From Candidatus Nitrospira allomarina (lineage in GTDB: Bacteria > Nitrospirota > Nitrospiria > Nitrospirales > UBA8639), in contig NZ_CP116967.1 in NCBI RefSeq assembly GCF_032050975.1, forward strand, positions 3,469,001-3,533,000: 64,000 nucleotides of DNA. Direction: 5' to 3'. Made by a program: the position numbers and the translations under genes. The notes beneath the pieces were generated by a model. The model saw nothing but the letters and a program-made list of their open reading frames with translations. It was not told the origin of the DNA and ran no database searches. The stretch's first letter is position 1. Each line of letters opens with the position of its first letter. This document shows, piece after piece, positions 10,114-19,263 of this stretch.

Positions 10114-11427
10114 TTAGGAATAGGCCCGTTCGTTGTGTTGACTAAGATCCAACCCCATTTCCTCGTCCTGGGCGGTGACTCTCAGCCCCACGGTCACATC
10201 CACGATTTTAAGAATGAGATAGGTCCCGATGACAGAAAACGCCAAGGTTACCAAAGCCAATACGACTTGTATACCAAACTGTCCGGGGTTTCCAAAAAAG
10301 AAACCCTGGGCCCCGATGGAGGCAAACAACCCTGTCGCTAATATGCCCATAAACCCGCCCACGCCATGAATGCCCACGACATCCAGCGAATCATCATAAC
10401 CGAACCGCATTTTCCACACGACCGCGATATAACACACGGTGCCGGCAACCAGACCAATCAGAAGTGCTGCCATCGGCCCGATAAATCCTGCGGCCGGCGT
10501 CACCGTGGCCAACCCCGCGACCACTCCACTGGCGACCCCTAACACGGTGGGTTTTCCCCTATGAACCCATTCGGCCACCATCCAACTGAGCCCCCCGGCC
10601 GAGGCGGCCGTATGAGTGGCCAGAAACGCCGCCGCGGCCACCCCATTGGCTCCTAGCGCACTCCCCGCGTTAAAGCCGAACCACCCGAACCAGAGGAGGC
10701 CCGCACCCAGGACGGTCATTGGCAAATCATGTGGAGGCATCGGCTCTGCACCAAATCCCTTGCGCTTCCCAAGCATCACGGCACAGACCAGGGCTCCGAA
10801 CCCGGAAGAGATATGGACGACCGCACCTCCGGCAAAATCCAACGCGCCAAGCTTGGCCAACCACCCCCCACCCCATACCCAATGGGCCAACGGGGTATAG
10901 ATCAGAAGGGACCATAAGACGGCAAATAAGAGTAAGGCTTTAAATTTCATCCGCTCGGCCACACTGCCGGTAATCAGGGCGACGGTGATGGCGGCAAACA
11001 TGAGCTGGAAGAACATAAAGACTTGATGGGGCACTGTCGACGCATACAGCGGACTCGGATCCAATCCCACACCATTCAGACCCACCCATGCCAGGCTGCC
11101 AATAATTCCTCCAACATCAGGACCGAAGGCTAAACTGTATCCGCCTAGCACCCAGACCAGGCTAATGACACACAGAATCACCATCGTATGCATGATAGTT
11201 CCGAGCACATTTTTTTTGCGAACCAGCCCGCCGTAGAATAAGGCCAGACCGGGAAGCGTCATACACAACACCAGCGCCGAAGACATTAAGAGCCAGGCCG
11301 TATCGCCCGTATCAATTTTCGGCAACCCTTCTTCACCTGCCCAAACGGCAACGGGTTGAGTCAAACTCAGGCCGAGCACCAGTCCGGTCAATTTCCCCAT
11401 CGTTGAGCGTAGAATCATCAGATTCAT
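10114..11427 (-). CDS. amt: Ammonium transporter Amt (copy nearest glnA)
   Basis: Amt proteins are trimeric inner-membrane channels that bring in ammonium and are blocked by PII. The product of about 437 residues has an N-terminal signal-like segment ending near VWAG, then about eleven membrane helices with family hallmarks GDTAWLLMSSALVL, PGLALFYGGLVR, APLAHWVWGGGWL and DFAGGAVVHISSG, and DSLDVVGIHGVGG near the C-terminus. The C-terminal tail ends LDLSQHNERAYS. ATG at 11427 is chosen because GGAGG lies just before it; an ATG seven codons earlier has no such site. It follows glnK by 44 bases, the usual glnK-amt pairing. Confidence 0.96.
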   Translation of the reverse strand: MNLMILRSTMGKLTGLVLGLSLTQPVAVWAGEEGLPKIDTGDTAWLLMSSALVLCMTLPGLALFYGGLVRKKNVLGTIMHTMVILCVISLVWVLGGYSLAFGPDVGGIIGSLAWVGLNGVGLDPSPLYASTVPHQVFMFFQLMFAAITVALITGSVAERMKFKALLLFAVLWSLLIYTPLAHWVWGGGWLAKLGALDFAGGAVVHISSGFGALVCAVMLGKRKGFGAEPMPPHDLPMTVLGAGLLWFGWFGFNAGSALGANGVAAAAFLATHTAASAGGLSWMVAEWVHRGKPTVLGVASGVVAGLATVTPAAGFIGPMAALLIGLVAGTVCYIAVVWKMRFGYDDSLDVVGIHGVGGFMGILATGLFASIGAQGFFFGNPGQFGIQVVLALVTLAFSVIGTYLILKIVDVTVGLRVTAQDEEMGLDLSQHNERAYS

Positions 11428-11471
11428 TTCCCCTCCTCGAGTCAACACGTGATGTGGTCGGGTGCCAATGG

Positions 11472-11831
<360 letters not shown>

Positions 11832-11925
11832 TTAAGACACCTGAATATCGCCTTCCGCCGTCGCAGGCAACGGACTCTACCCGACCGCCCTTGCTCTTGA
11901 AACCATGACATTTCATTTGTCTGAA

Positions 11926-13239
11926 TTACCCATAGGCCCGTTCCCGGTGTTGGGTCAGATCACATCCAAGCACCTCCTCTTCTCGAGTGACACGTAATCC
12001 GATCGTGCCGTCAACAAGTTTGAGGATGAGATAGGTGCCGACAAAGGAGAACGCCCATGTTGCACCCACTCCAATCACTTGGATGACAACCTGCGAGGGG
12101 TTTCCGAAAAAGAGCCCGGTGCCTCCACCCATGCTCGCAAATAATCCGGTGGCCACGGCCCCCCAGGTTCCTCCGATTCCATGGATCCCAAGCACATCCA
12201 AGGCATCATCATAGCCCAGTTTATTCTTTAAAAATACACCGAGATAACACACCACGCCTCCTCCAAAACCAATCACAAGCGCCCCGATGGGCCCCACATA
12301 CCCGGCAGCTGGTGTAATGGACACCAGACCCGCGACGGCACCGCTGGCCGCGCCCAACACGGTCGCTCTTCCTCGATAGAGTCCCTCCACCCCGACCCAG
12401 GCCAGCGCTCCGGCGGCCGTCGCCACGTGAGTCGCCACAAAGGCACTCGCCGCAATCCCATTGGCTGCCAACGCACTTCCTGCGTTAAATCCAAACCATC
12501 CGACCCACAACAAACTGGCCCCGATGACCGTAAAGGGCAGGTTATGGGGGCTCATATTGTCGGTACCATATCCGTGGCGTTTTCCTAAGACAAGCGCGCA
12601 GGCTAACGCAGCCACCCCCGAACTGATGTGGACCACCGTCCCACCGGCAAAATCCAAGTCACCCAATTCTGCGAGCCAGCCACCTCCCCACACCCAATGA
12701 GCCAGAGGCGCATAAATGAACGTGACCCACAACACGGCAAACAAGGCAAAGGCACTAAATTTCATTCGCTCGGCAATGGCTCCACTAATGAGCGCCACGG
12801 TAATGGCCGCAAACATGAGTTGAAAGACCATGAAGGCCAAATGGGGAATCGTGGAACCTTGAAGCGGTTCGGGTCCCACCCCTACCAATCCCAACCAGTC
12901 GAGTCCGCCAATGACGCCTCCCACATCCGGCGCAAACGCAAAACTATAACCCCAAAACACCCACACCACACTGACGAGACAGACGGCAATAAAACTATGC
13001 ATCATGGTGCTTAACACATTTTTACTTCTGACCATCCCCCCATAAAACAGCGCCAATCCCGGTATGATCATGGCCAACACCAAGGCTGAGGACATCAACA
13101 CCCAAGCCGTGTCGCCGGCATTGAGTTCCGAGGCTCCTCCATCCTGAGCCCACACGAATGAGCCCAACCCGTTCAAGACCAAAACAGACATGACTGCCGA
13201 CAATATCGCTCTACTGGCTTTGTGAATATAGACCTTCAT
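11926..13239 (-). CDS. amt: Ammonium transporter Amt (second copy, with signal peptide)
   Basis: About 437 residues. It opens with a signal peptide (hydrophobic stretch then FVWAQDGGA), followed by the Amt core: GDTAWVLMSSALVL, PGLALFYGGMVRSKNVL, APLAHWVWGGGWL, DFAGGTVVHISSG and DALDVLGIHGIGG. It closely resembles the neighbouring Amt, so the two look like a gene duplication that kept glnK between them. ATG 13239 has AAGGAG nine bases upstream; a longer frame starting at 13287 would overlap the porin stop. The C-terminus ends LTQHRERAYG, matching the other copy. Confidence 0.96.
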   Translation of the reverse strand: MKVYIHKASRAILSAVMSVLVLNGLGSFVWAQDGGASELNAGDTAWVLMSSALVLAMIIPGLALFYGGMVRSKNVLSTMMHSFIAVCLVSVVWVFWGYSFAFAPDVGGVIGGLDWLGLVGVGPEPLQGSTIPHLAFMVFQLMFAAITVALISGAIAERMKFSAFALFAVLWVTFIYAPLAHWVWGGGWLAELGDLDFAGGTVVHISSGVAALACALVLGKRHGYGTDNMSPHNLPFTVIGASLLWVGWFGFNAGSALAANGIAASAFVATHVATAAGALAWVGVEGLYRGRATVLGAASGAVAGLVSITPAAGYVGPIGALVIGFGGGVVCYLGVFLKNKLGYDDALDVLGIHGIGGTWGAVATGLFASMGGGTGLFFGNPSQVVIQVIGVGATWAFSFVGTYLILKLVDGTIGLRVTREEEVLGCDLTQHRERAYG

Positions 13240-13264
13240 CGTCTTTTGCTCCTTGGACCTCTTC

Positions 13265-14485
13265 TTAAAAGAGGAAAATGGCTTCAACCGCCAGTGTCTG
13301 TTGGTTATTAGTCAACGTATTTTTTCCATCTAGAAAAACATTTTGATTTGATTTGTCATATCGAAATTCCAATCGGGTGATCAGCGACGGGGTCGGCTTA
13401 TATTGAAGAGTCACCGTGTTCTCCCAAAGGGTTTGTGCGATCGGAGCTGACACGGCACAGACATTCGCATTTCCACCGGATCCGGCCGTTCCCAAACAAC
13501 TCTGATCGCCTCCGGCGTCCTCCCAAATTTCTCCACGAAACCGAAGACCCCATTGTTCATTGAAATCATAAATGGCATACCCCGCGACACCATCCCAACG
13601 GGCATTGCGTCCCGAGCTGATGGCACTTCCATTTTCTTGATTGGCATAATACCCTTCCACCACAAAACCCAATTGATCCGTGGCCTGGTAGGTCGCATAC
13701 CCGCCGATCAGAACCCGTGTGCCTGACCCCGATCTCGTATTCGAACTCTCTTTTCCAACAATGCCATACACATTCAATCCAAGCGCTTCAGTAGGGCGAT
13801 ACGACACTAAGCCTTCCACAGATTTCGGCGTATTATTATCCTCCGTCAAACCCGTATAAGAATTGAGAACACTCATTAACACTGAAAGCTGTTCGTTGAC
13901 GGCATAGGCCAGACGAAGGCCGGTGATCGTAAAGGGCTGACCCAAACCAAACAACCAGGATCGGGAAAAATTGTTGTTGTAGGGACTCTCAATGACTTCA
14001 TAGCCCACCAAGGAATTCATTCGTCCAATCCGAATATCCAATCCATTGCCGAGCGGGGCGACATACTGAACATACATTTCCTGAAAATCTATATCATCCC
14101 CGGTTCGCCCACCCGTAAATTGCGCATCCTCACCAACATCTAATTTCAGTCGAAAGCCCGCACGCTCGACGGCATTGCTGCCGTTGGTCGCTTCCTTTTC
14201 AAAGACCAATTGAGCCATATTGGGTCTGAATGAATTGGCATCCCCGTCAAAAATCCGTAAATCATTAGCATTGGCCCCGGAATTTTTAGGGAAGTTGAAA
14301 TTTTGCGTATAGGAGGCCTCCACATACCCATAGAGTTTGAAATCCTCCTTGGTTAACACCGCCGCCTCACTCACGCTCGTTCCGCCAACCACTACAAGCA
14401 ACACAAGACTAAGGCCCAATAGCCCGCTACGCCGACAAGCCTTCTGTGAGTGAAAGGTGATTTCAGGTATTAGGTCTCCAATCAT
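13265..14485 (-). CDS. Outer-membrane porin, OmpL/BBP2-like beta-barrel
   Basis: The product is 406 residues with an N-terminal export signal (hydrophobic stretch from about residue 20, cleavage near VSEAA). The mature start LYGYVEASYTQNFN, the many alternating-hydrophobicity strands and the final LAVEAIFLF ending in Phe are typical of an outer-membrane barrel of the BBP2 (OmpL-like) family. Such proteins form diffusion pores for small solutes. It stands first in the row before amt, with only 25 bases to amt, so a role in letting ammonium or other nitrogen compounds into the periplasm is likely. Substrate specificity cannot be read from the sequence. Confidence 0.85.
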   Translation of the reverse strand: MIGDLIPEITFHSQKACRRSGLLGLSLVLLVVVGGTSVSEAAVLTKEDFKLYGYVEASYTQNFNFPKNSGANANDLRIFDGDANSFRPNMAQLVFEKEATNGSNAVERAGFRLKLDVGEDAQFTGGRTGDDIDFQEMYVQYVAPLGNGLDIRIGRMNSLVGYEVIESPYNNNFSRSWLFGLGQPFTITGLRLAYAVNEQLSVLMSVLNSYTGLTEDNNTPKSVEGLVSYRPTEALGLNVYGIVGKESSNTRSGSGTRVLIGGYATYQATDQLGFVVEGYYANQENGSAISSGRNARWDGVAGYAIYDFNEQWGLRFRGEIWEDAGGDQSCLGTAGSGGNANVCAVSAPIAQTLWENTVTLQYKPTPSLITRLEFRYDKSNQNVFLDGKNTLTNNQQTLAVEAIFLF

Positions 14486-15023
14486 GTAGCCCTCCGTGTT
14501 TTTGAGGTCGCACTCGCCATACCACGACCAGGATTTTCCGACGCCACCTTCCCCCGATAATGATCAGCCACGCTTCATTGACGAGACTCTATGGGTTTCC
14601 CAAGGACAACAAACGGGCAAAAGGGTCAAAAGGCAAAAAAAAATCCCCAACCAATTTCCTTGGCTGAGGACTTCATTGTCCGCGTTCTATTGTATGGGAG
14701 GTCGACCATAGACTTCGTTGTCTTCGGCGACCTATTTTGGATTTTTTACCACCCGAGATACCATGTGTCAAGGGAGAGACATCAAAATAGGCCCTCGGTT
14801 GATGAAAAAACGGCACCTCGCAAAATTCATTTAGCTGATTTCTTTCTCACATACCTCAGCCGGGATATGAGAAACATGCCAACTCTCTCCCTTCCCTGCT
14901 TGCCAATACTCCAATCCCTTGAAAGAATAGGCATTCTACTCTGGCTCAGCTCCTTAATTCCCCTGGGGTGAAGACGGGCTTTCAAGGAGCTGACTCTTCT
15001 TTTTCTCTTGAAGGAGGTCATAG
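14486..15023. other. Intergenic region between the porin gene and mscS (538 bases)
   Basis: This gap lies between two divergently read genes and should hold the promoters of both. Frames across it (the longest is about 126 codons on the plus strand) have no ribosome site and no family resemblance. A ribosome site GGAGG for mscS is at its right end. The left part has an A-tract with a possible sigma-54 site listed separately. Nothing else was recognised. Confidence 0.6.
14633..14648 (-). promoter_or_regulatory. Possible sigma-54 promoter for the porin-amt-glnK row
   Basis: On the minus strand the sequence GGGGATTTTTTTTTGC has GG and GC exactly ten bases apart, with a T-rich stretch leading into TTGC as in good -12 boxes. 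The -24 box beyond GG is poor. It would leave a leader of about 135 bases before the porin start. Confidence 0.3.
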
Positions 15024-15953
15024 ATGGAATCTTTTGGTTTTGAAAAGCTTACTCCCTTTCTTGCAGCCAAGTCGGTGGTGATGATGGAAGCCGGCTTGCG
15101 GCTTCTCCTTATCCTGGTGGTTACCTATGTCGGGATACGTGCCGTTCGGTTCGGGCTGCACAAACTCGAGATCTTTTTACTTAGAATAAGGGAAAACGAT
15201 GATAAGAACCGGGTGGCCGCTGAAAAGCGGGTTAAAACTCTCATCGGCTTGCTTCTGACAATCTGCCTTACCTTGGTCTGGGTCATTGCCGTCGTGATGG
15301 GGTTGGATCAAATCGGGTTGGACATCACACCCATTATCGCCAGTGCCGGCATCGTGGGTCTGGCCGTCGGCTTTGGCGCACAAAATCTGGTCCGGGATGT
15401 CATTAACGGATTTTTTATGATTTTAGAAAACCAGGTACGGGTTGGAGATGTGGCTGTGGTCAATGGAACCGGGGGCTTGGTCGAAGGCATCAGTTTTAGA
15501 ACCATTACCCTTCGCGACCAGGCAGGAACCGTCCACATTTTTCCGAATGGCACCGTCACGACTCTTGCCAACATGACCAAAGATTGGTCTGCCTATGTCA
15601 TGAATATCGGCGTAGCCTACAAAGAGGACACTGACCGCGTGACGGCCATCATGCGAGAGGTCGGAAAGGACTTACAGCAAGATGAGCAATTGGGCAGAAA
15701 AATCCTGGAGCCCATTGAAATTATGGGTGTCGATGCCTTTGGAGAATCAGAAGTCGTGATTAAAGCCCGGATCAAAACACTTCCCATCGAGCAATGGGGA
15801 GTCGGGCGGGAGTACCGGCGGCGCCTGAAAAAAGCCTTTGATCAAAATGGAATTGAAATTCCCTTTCCGCATCGCACGCTCTATATGGGAGAAGCCAGCC
15901 CCCCATTCGTCGTCAAAAACATGTTGCCTGAGGCGGAAAGGTCAACGTCTTAA
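15024..15953 (+). CDS. Small-conductance mechanosensitive channel, MscS family
   Basis: MscS channels open under membrane tension to release solutes on osmotic downshock. The 309-residue protein has membrane helices near residues 20-40, 75-95 and 98-125. The third is the Gly/Ala-rich pore helix running into VGFGAQNLVRDVINGFFMI, the family signature. The beta domain follows (FPNGTVTTLANMTKDWS) and then the cytosolic alpha/beta domain with an IEIPFPHRTLYMGE end. AGGAGGT precedes the ATG. It has no obvious operon partner on its strand. Confidence 0.93.
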   Translation: MESFGFEKLTPFLAAKSVVMMEAGLRLLLILVVTYVGIRAVRFGLHKLEIFLLRIRENDDKNRVAAEKRVKTLIGLLLTICLTLVWVIAVVMGLDQIGLDITPIIASAGIVGLAVGFGAQNLVRDVINGFFMILENQVRVGDVAVVNGTGGLVEGISFRTITLRDQAGTVHIFPNGTVTTLANMTKDWSAYVMNIGVAYKEDTDRVTAIMREVGKDLQQDEQLGRKILEPIEIMGVDAFGESEVVIKARIKTLPIEQWGVGREYRRRLKKAFDQNGIEIPFPHRTLYMGEASPPFVVKNMLPEAERSTS

Positions 15954-15963
15954 TCATGTGACA

Positions 15964-16386
15964 TTAAGGACTCGGCTCCTTACTCTCTGGTGGAGAGAAT
16001 GGAGCCTTCTGGTGGGGAAAGGCTTTCCAATAACCTCTCGCCAACAGGCCCCATCCCACAAGAAAGCACAGCCCTCCAAAAGGAGTGATCATCCCCAACC
16101 CCCGTGTACCTGATAGGGACAGGACATACAGGCTTCCTGCAAACAACACGATGCCCAGGAAAAAAGCCCAACCGGCCAACCTGAACTGACGAAGGGGAGC
16201 ATAAACCAGACTCAATCCGGCAATGAGCATCCCCAGGGCATGGATCAGATGATACCGCACACCGGTTTCAAAGACCCCCAACATCTGTTCAGAAAGAAAT
16301 GGCTTGAGTCCATGTGCCCCAAAGGCGCCAATCGCCACGCCAAGGAAAGCCATCAGCGCCCCACTCGTCAAAATTTGCCGTGCCAT
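15964..16386 (-). CDS. DUF423 small membrane protein (YgdD-like)
   Basis: A 140-residue protein with four hydrophobic helices. The start MARQILTSGALMAFLGVAIG, GAFGAHGLK and the middle YHLIHALGMLI match the DUF423 family (YgdD in E. coli), an inner-membrane family of unknown role. ATG 16386 is chosen because an AAAGGA site lies before it and the longer frame to 16455 would overlap the DUF2061 gene upstream. It converges on mscS, 10 bases from its stop. Confidence 0.85.
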   Translation of the reverse strand: MARQILTSGALMAFLGVAIGAFGAHGLKPFLSEQMLGVFETGVRYHLIHALGMLIAGLSLVYAPLRQFRLAGWAFFLGIVLFAGSLYVLSLSGTRGLGMITPFGGLCFLVGWGLLARGYWKAFPHQKAPFSPPESKEPSP

Positions 16387-16418
16387 AATTGTAATCCTTT
16401 TGGTGAAGGGGGCGTCAT

Positions 16419-16640
16419 TTATGGTGAACTGGTTGTGGGATAGATCCGTCCCCATTGAATTTTTTGCCAGACTCGCTCATGAAGCCAATATAAAAAAATT
16501 TTCGTGACCAATTCCGTTAATCCCACCGAAGCGGCAAGAAGGAGTTCTCCAGAAAAAATGAACACCAAAAGGGTGGTATCCAACGTCCCAACCGCCCGCC
16601 AACTCACACCCTTCACTACACTACGCCAATGAGTTTCCAT
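16419..16640 (-). CDS. DUF2061 small membrane protein
   Basis: 73 residues with two hydrophobic segments. The opening RSVVKGVSWRAVGTLDTTLL is the DUF2061 signature, and a second conserved part reads KIFLYWLHERVW. The family is found next to sulfur and assimilation genes in some bacteria, but its role is not established. It lies 33 bases upstream of the DUF423 gene and probably shares its transcript. Confidence 0.8.
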   Translation of the reverse strand: METHWRSVVKGVSWRAVGTLDTTLLVFIFSGELLLAASVGLTELVTKIFLYWLHERVWQKIQWGRIYPTTSSP

Positions 16641-16690
16641 AGGTTCCTCTTATCGTTGACCTTGCCGCATGAGAACAGCAAAAAGATTGA

Positions 16691-17200
16691 CTACGATGAA
16701 TGTTCCGACGACTTTTTTTTCTTCTGCCTTCCACCTGGTACCGGTTGTGTTTTCATATTGGGGACTCCCCCTCCCGGTTGGGGGAATACAAAATCTTCAA
16801 GAGTGTAATGATCAAGGACCGATGCAATGGCGTTCCGCACATCCAGCATGATGCGCTGAATGGGACATGTCGTCGTTGCCGCATGAGGACAATCCTGGCA
16901 TTTTTGATACGCCGTCTGACTCACACAGGCAATCGGGGCGAGAGGGCCATCCAGAAGGCGAATAATCTGCCCCAAGGTGACTTCACGGGGCGACTTAATT
17001 AAATACACCCCGCCATGGGTGCCCCGACGACTCCCAATCAGTCCTGCATTTTTTAAGGACAACAAAATCATTTCCAGAAAGCCCAATGGAATATTCTGCC
17101 GCGCCGCCAGGGATTTCCGTTGCACGAGTCCCTTCCCGAACTCCTGAGTCAGCTCCATCATGGCCCGCAAGGCGTATTCGCTTTTTTTAGAAAATCGCAT
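16691..17200 (-). CDS. Rrf2-family transcriptional regulator with a four-Cys iron-sulfur motif
   Basis: Rrf2 proteins are dimeric winged-helix repressors, often sensing iron-sulfur status, redox state or nitric oxide (IscR, NsrR, CymR). The 169-residue protein starts MRFSKKSEYALRAM and has the recognition helix and wing RRGTHGGVYLIKSP. Cysteines at 92, 101, 104 and 112 make a C-x8-C-x2-C-x7-C cluster consistent with an Fe-S cluster. The last ~35 residues are a Lys/Ser-rich tail not needed by the family. Direct repeats just before the start may be its own operator. The target pathway cannot be told from the neighbours. Confidence 0.9.
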   Translation of the reverse strand: MRFSKKSEYALRAMMELTQEFGKGLVQRKSLAARQNIPLGFLEMILLSLKNAGLIGSRRGTHGGVYLIKSPREVTLGQIIRLLDGPLAPIACVSQTAYQKCQDCPHAATTTCPIQRIMLDVRNAIASVLDHYTLEDFVFPQPGGGVPNMKTQPVPGGRQKKKKSSEHSS

Positions 17201-17214
17201 AATACTACATAAAG

Positions 17215-17246
17215 TTAACTAATATTATGCACAATTAACATATATT
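17215..17246. promoter_or_regulatory. Direct-repeat operator candidate before the Rrf2 gene
   Basis: Two 12-mers, TTAACTAATATT (17215-17226) and TTAACATATATT (17235-17246), agree at 10 of 12 positions and start 20 bases apart, about two helical turns. They lie 15-46 bases upstream of the Rrf2 start in an AT-rich block, a usual place for autoregulation. Confidence 0.4.
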
Positions 17247-17394
17247 GGGTTAGGTTGCTAGACAACACTCCGGGATTTTACGAGGGATATGGGAAAGCGG
17301 GGGGAGAATTTTCGATGGCCTCACTGGCATCGACCCAAGGCCATCGCTAGTAAAGGTTTTCTATCTTTAAATCACACTCCGCGAGGTATGGAGG

Positions 17395-19050
17395 TCAGGC
17401 CCGCTTCCGGTGGATCACATAATTCAGATCTCCTACTCTGAACCAACGGTATCCGTACGATTCAAGTGCCATTTTATGGATGCCGGAAGAAGGACTGTGA
17501 CTTTCTTCCTCTGCCAGAAGATTGACTAACCGATCTCCACCCTCCACGCCGGGACGAATTCGCACTTCTTGCGGTTTTTCATCAAAATTATGCAGGACCA
17601 CCAGGGAATTGCCCCGCCAATCATATCGCATGCCCAGCACTTTCGAAGAACCTGTATGAAGGATTTTCCACGAGCCCCAGCCGATTTCCGGACATTCCTT
17701 GCGGACACGGATCATCCGTGCTGTCCAATTCAGTAAGGAACCGGGATCCCGTCGTTGCGCTTCAACATTAATCTGTTTGTAACTATAAATACCGGATTCA
17801 ATGACAGGAAGAATTGTGCGTTCAGCTGTGGAAAACCCAGCCTGGGCCTCATCCGACCATTGCATTGGCGTGCGCACAGCCGCACGTTCTTTTAAGGTCA
17901 AATCATCGCCCATACCAATCTCATCCCCGTATCGAATCACGGGCGTGCCAGGTAGAGAAAAAAGCAAGCTATTGGCCAATTCGATATGCCGTCGGTCCCC
18001 CAGCATGGGCGCTAAACGTCGCCGGATACCACGATCGTACAGTTGCATACGTTTTTCAGGTCCGAACCTCGCATACACCTTCGCTCTCTGCTCAGAAGTC
18101 AGCCGGCCTAAATCAAGTTCGTCATGATTGCGGAGAAACTGTCCCCATTGTGCGGTGGGCGGAAGATCTTGTGTGGCTTTCAGCGCGTGAACAAGAGGGG
18201 CAATATCCGATGTCGCCAACGCATAAAACAGGTGTTGGTTTACGAAGAAATTGAACATCATATGGATGCCCTCAGCATTCTCCCCGAAATATTTCCGATT
18301 CTGCTTGGGCAGGACATTGGCCTCACCCAAGAGGATGGCGTCACCACAGCGCCACTGTAGAAAATTCCGCATCTCACTGAGGAATTCGTACCGCATCACC
18401 GGTTTCTTTTTTCCGGGTGCCGGTGTTTCAATGATGAACGGCACCGCATCGACACGGAATCCCGCCACGCCTAATTCCAACCAATAACCCATAATCCGCC
18501 TGATCTCCGTACGGACTTCTGGATTTCCCATATTCAAATCAGGTTGAAAATCATAAAAACGATGAAAGTAGTATTCATGGACCTTCTTCTCATAGGTCCA
18601 GGTTCCTTTTTGGACTCCGGGGAAAACCATGCCTTGATTCCAGTCCGACGGACGCTTTTTGGACCATACATACCAGTCAAAATAAGAGGAGTTCGTATTT
18701 TTACACGCATGCTGAAACCACCGATGTTGTTTCGATGTGTGATTCACCACAAGGTCCATGATGACCTTGATTCCCCGTTTTTGCGCCTGGTGCATAAACT
18801 CCACAAAGTCGCCGCTCGACCCATGTCGGGGATCCACACCATAATAATCCGAGATGTCATACCCGTTGTCCCGATTTGGTGAAGGCTGAAACGGGGAAAG
18901 CCAAATCGTCCCGATTCCCAAGGCATGCAAATAGTCCAATCGCCGCGTCAGGCCTTCGAAATCTCCCACCCCATCCCCGTCAGAATCCATAAACGTTTCG
19001 AGGTCGAGACTATAGATCACATTATTTTTATACCAAAGATCTTCAATCAT
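17395..19050 (-). CDS. treS: GH13 enzyme, trehalose synthase (TreS) type
   Basis: TreS interconverts maltose and trehalose in the cytoplasm. The 551-residue protein has the (beta/alpha)8 amylase barrel with all three catalytic acids: nucleophile Asp in GFRVDAVPF (~201), acid Glu in LLGEANV (~243) and Asp in FLRNHDELDL (~307). IYSLDLETFMDSDGDGVGD near the N-terminus, DNGYDISDY and RTPMQWSDEAQAGFS are typical of TreS and close GH13 relatives. The length suits a stand-alone TreS without the maltokinase fusion. An amylase or oligo-glucosidase activity is the alternative. Confidence 0.8.
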   Translation of the reverse strand: MIEDLWYKNNVIYSLDLETFMDSDGDGVGDFEGLTRRLDYLHALGIGTIWLSPFQPSPNRDNGYDISDYYGVDPRHGSSGDFVEFMHQAQKRGIKVIMDLVVNHTSKQHRWFQHACKNTNSSYFDWYVWSKKRPSDWNQGMVFPGVQKGTWTYEKKVHEYYFHRFYDFQPDLNMGNPEVRTEIRRIMGYWLELGVAGFRVDAVPFIIETPAPGKKKPVMRYEFLSEMRNFLQWRCGDAILLGEANVLPKQNRKYFGENAEGIHMMFNFFVNQHLFYALATSDIAPLVHALKATQDLPPTAQWGQFLRNHDELDLGRLTSEQRAKVYARFGPEKRMQLYDRGIRRRLAPMLGDRRHIELANSLLFSLPGTPVIRYGDEIGMGDDLTLKERAAVRTPMQWSDEAQAGFSTAERTILPVIESGIYSYKQINVEAQRRDPGSLLNWTARMIRVRKECPEIGWGSWKILHTGSSKVLGMRYDWRGNSLVVLHNFDEKPQEVRIRPGVEGGDRLVNLLAEEESHSPSSGIHKMALESYGYRWFRVGDLNYVIHRKRA

Positions 19051-19263
19051 GATGCTTGACTCATATTGCTTGACGTGTCATCTTCCGTGATGAAGTCCCG
19101 CCTACTGAAAGGACCCTTTGGAGTAACCGCTTCGAATGCAAAAAAAGCAAGATATATTCTGATTGGGAAGTACATACACATCATTGTAGTATGACTTGTC
19201 AATTTTTCGTCGATGTGAAAGTCATTGAATCCGGAATAAAATAATTATTCTAAGGAGACATGT

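Noticed and set aside
11428-11471. TTGGCAC-like -24 box before the amt nearest glnA
   Set aside because: The base pair GC is missing at the required ten-base spacing, so it is not a sigma-54 site.
14591-14971. Open frame of 126 codons on the plus strand before mscS
   Set aside because: No ribosome site, no family-like text, Lys/Asn/Pro-rich start; it lies in a promoter region between two divergent genes.
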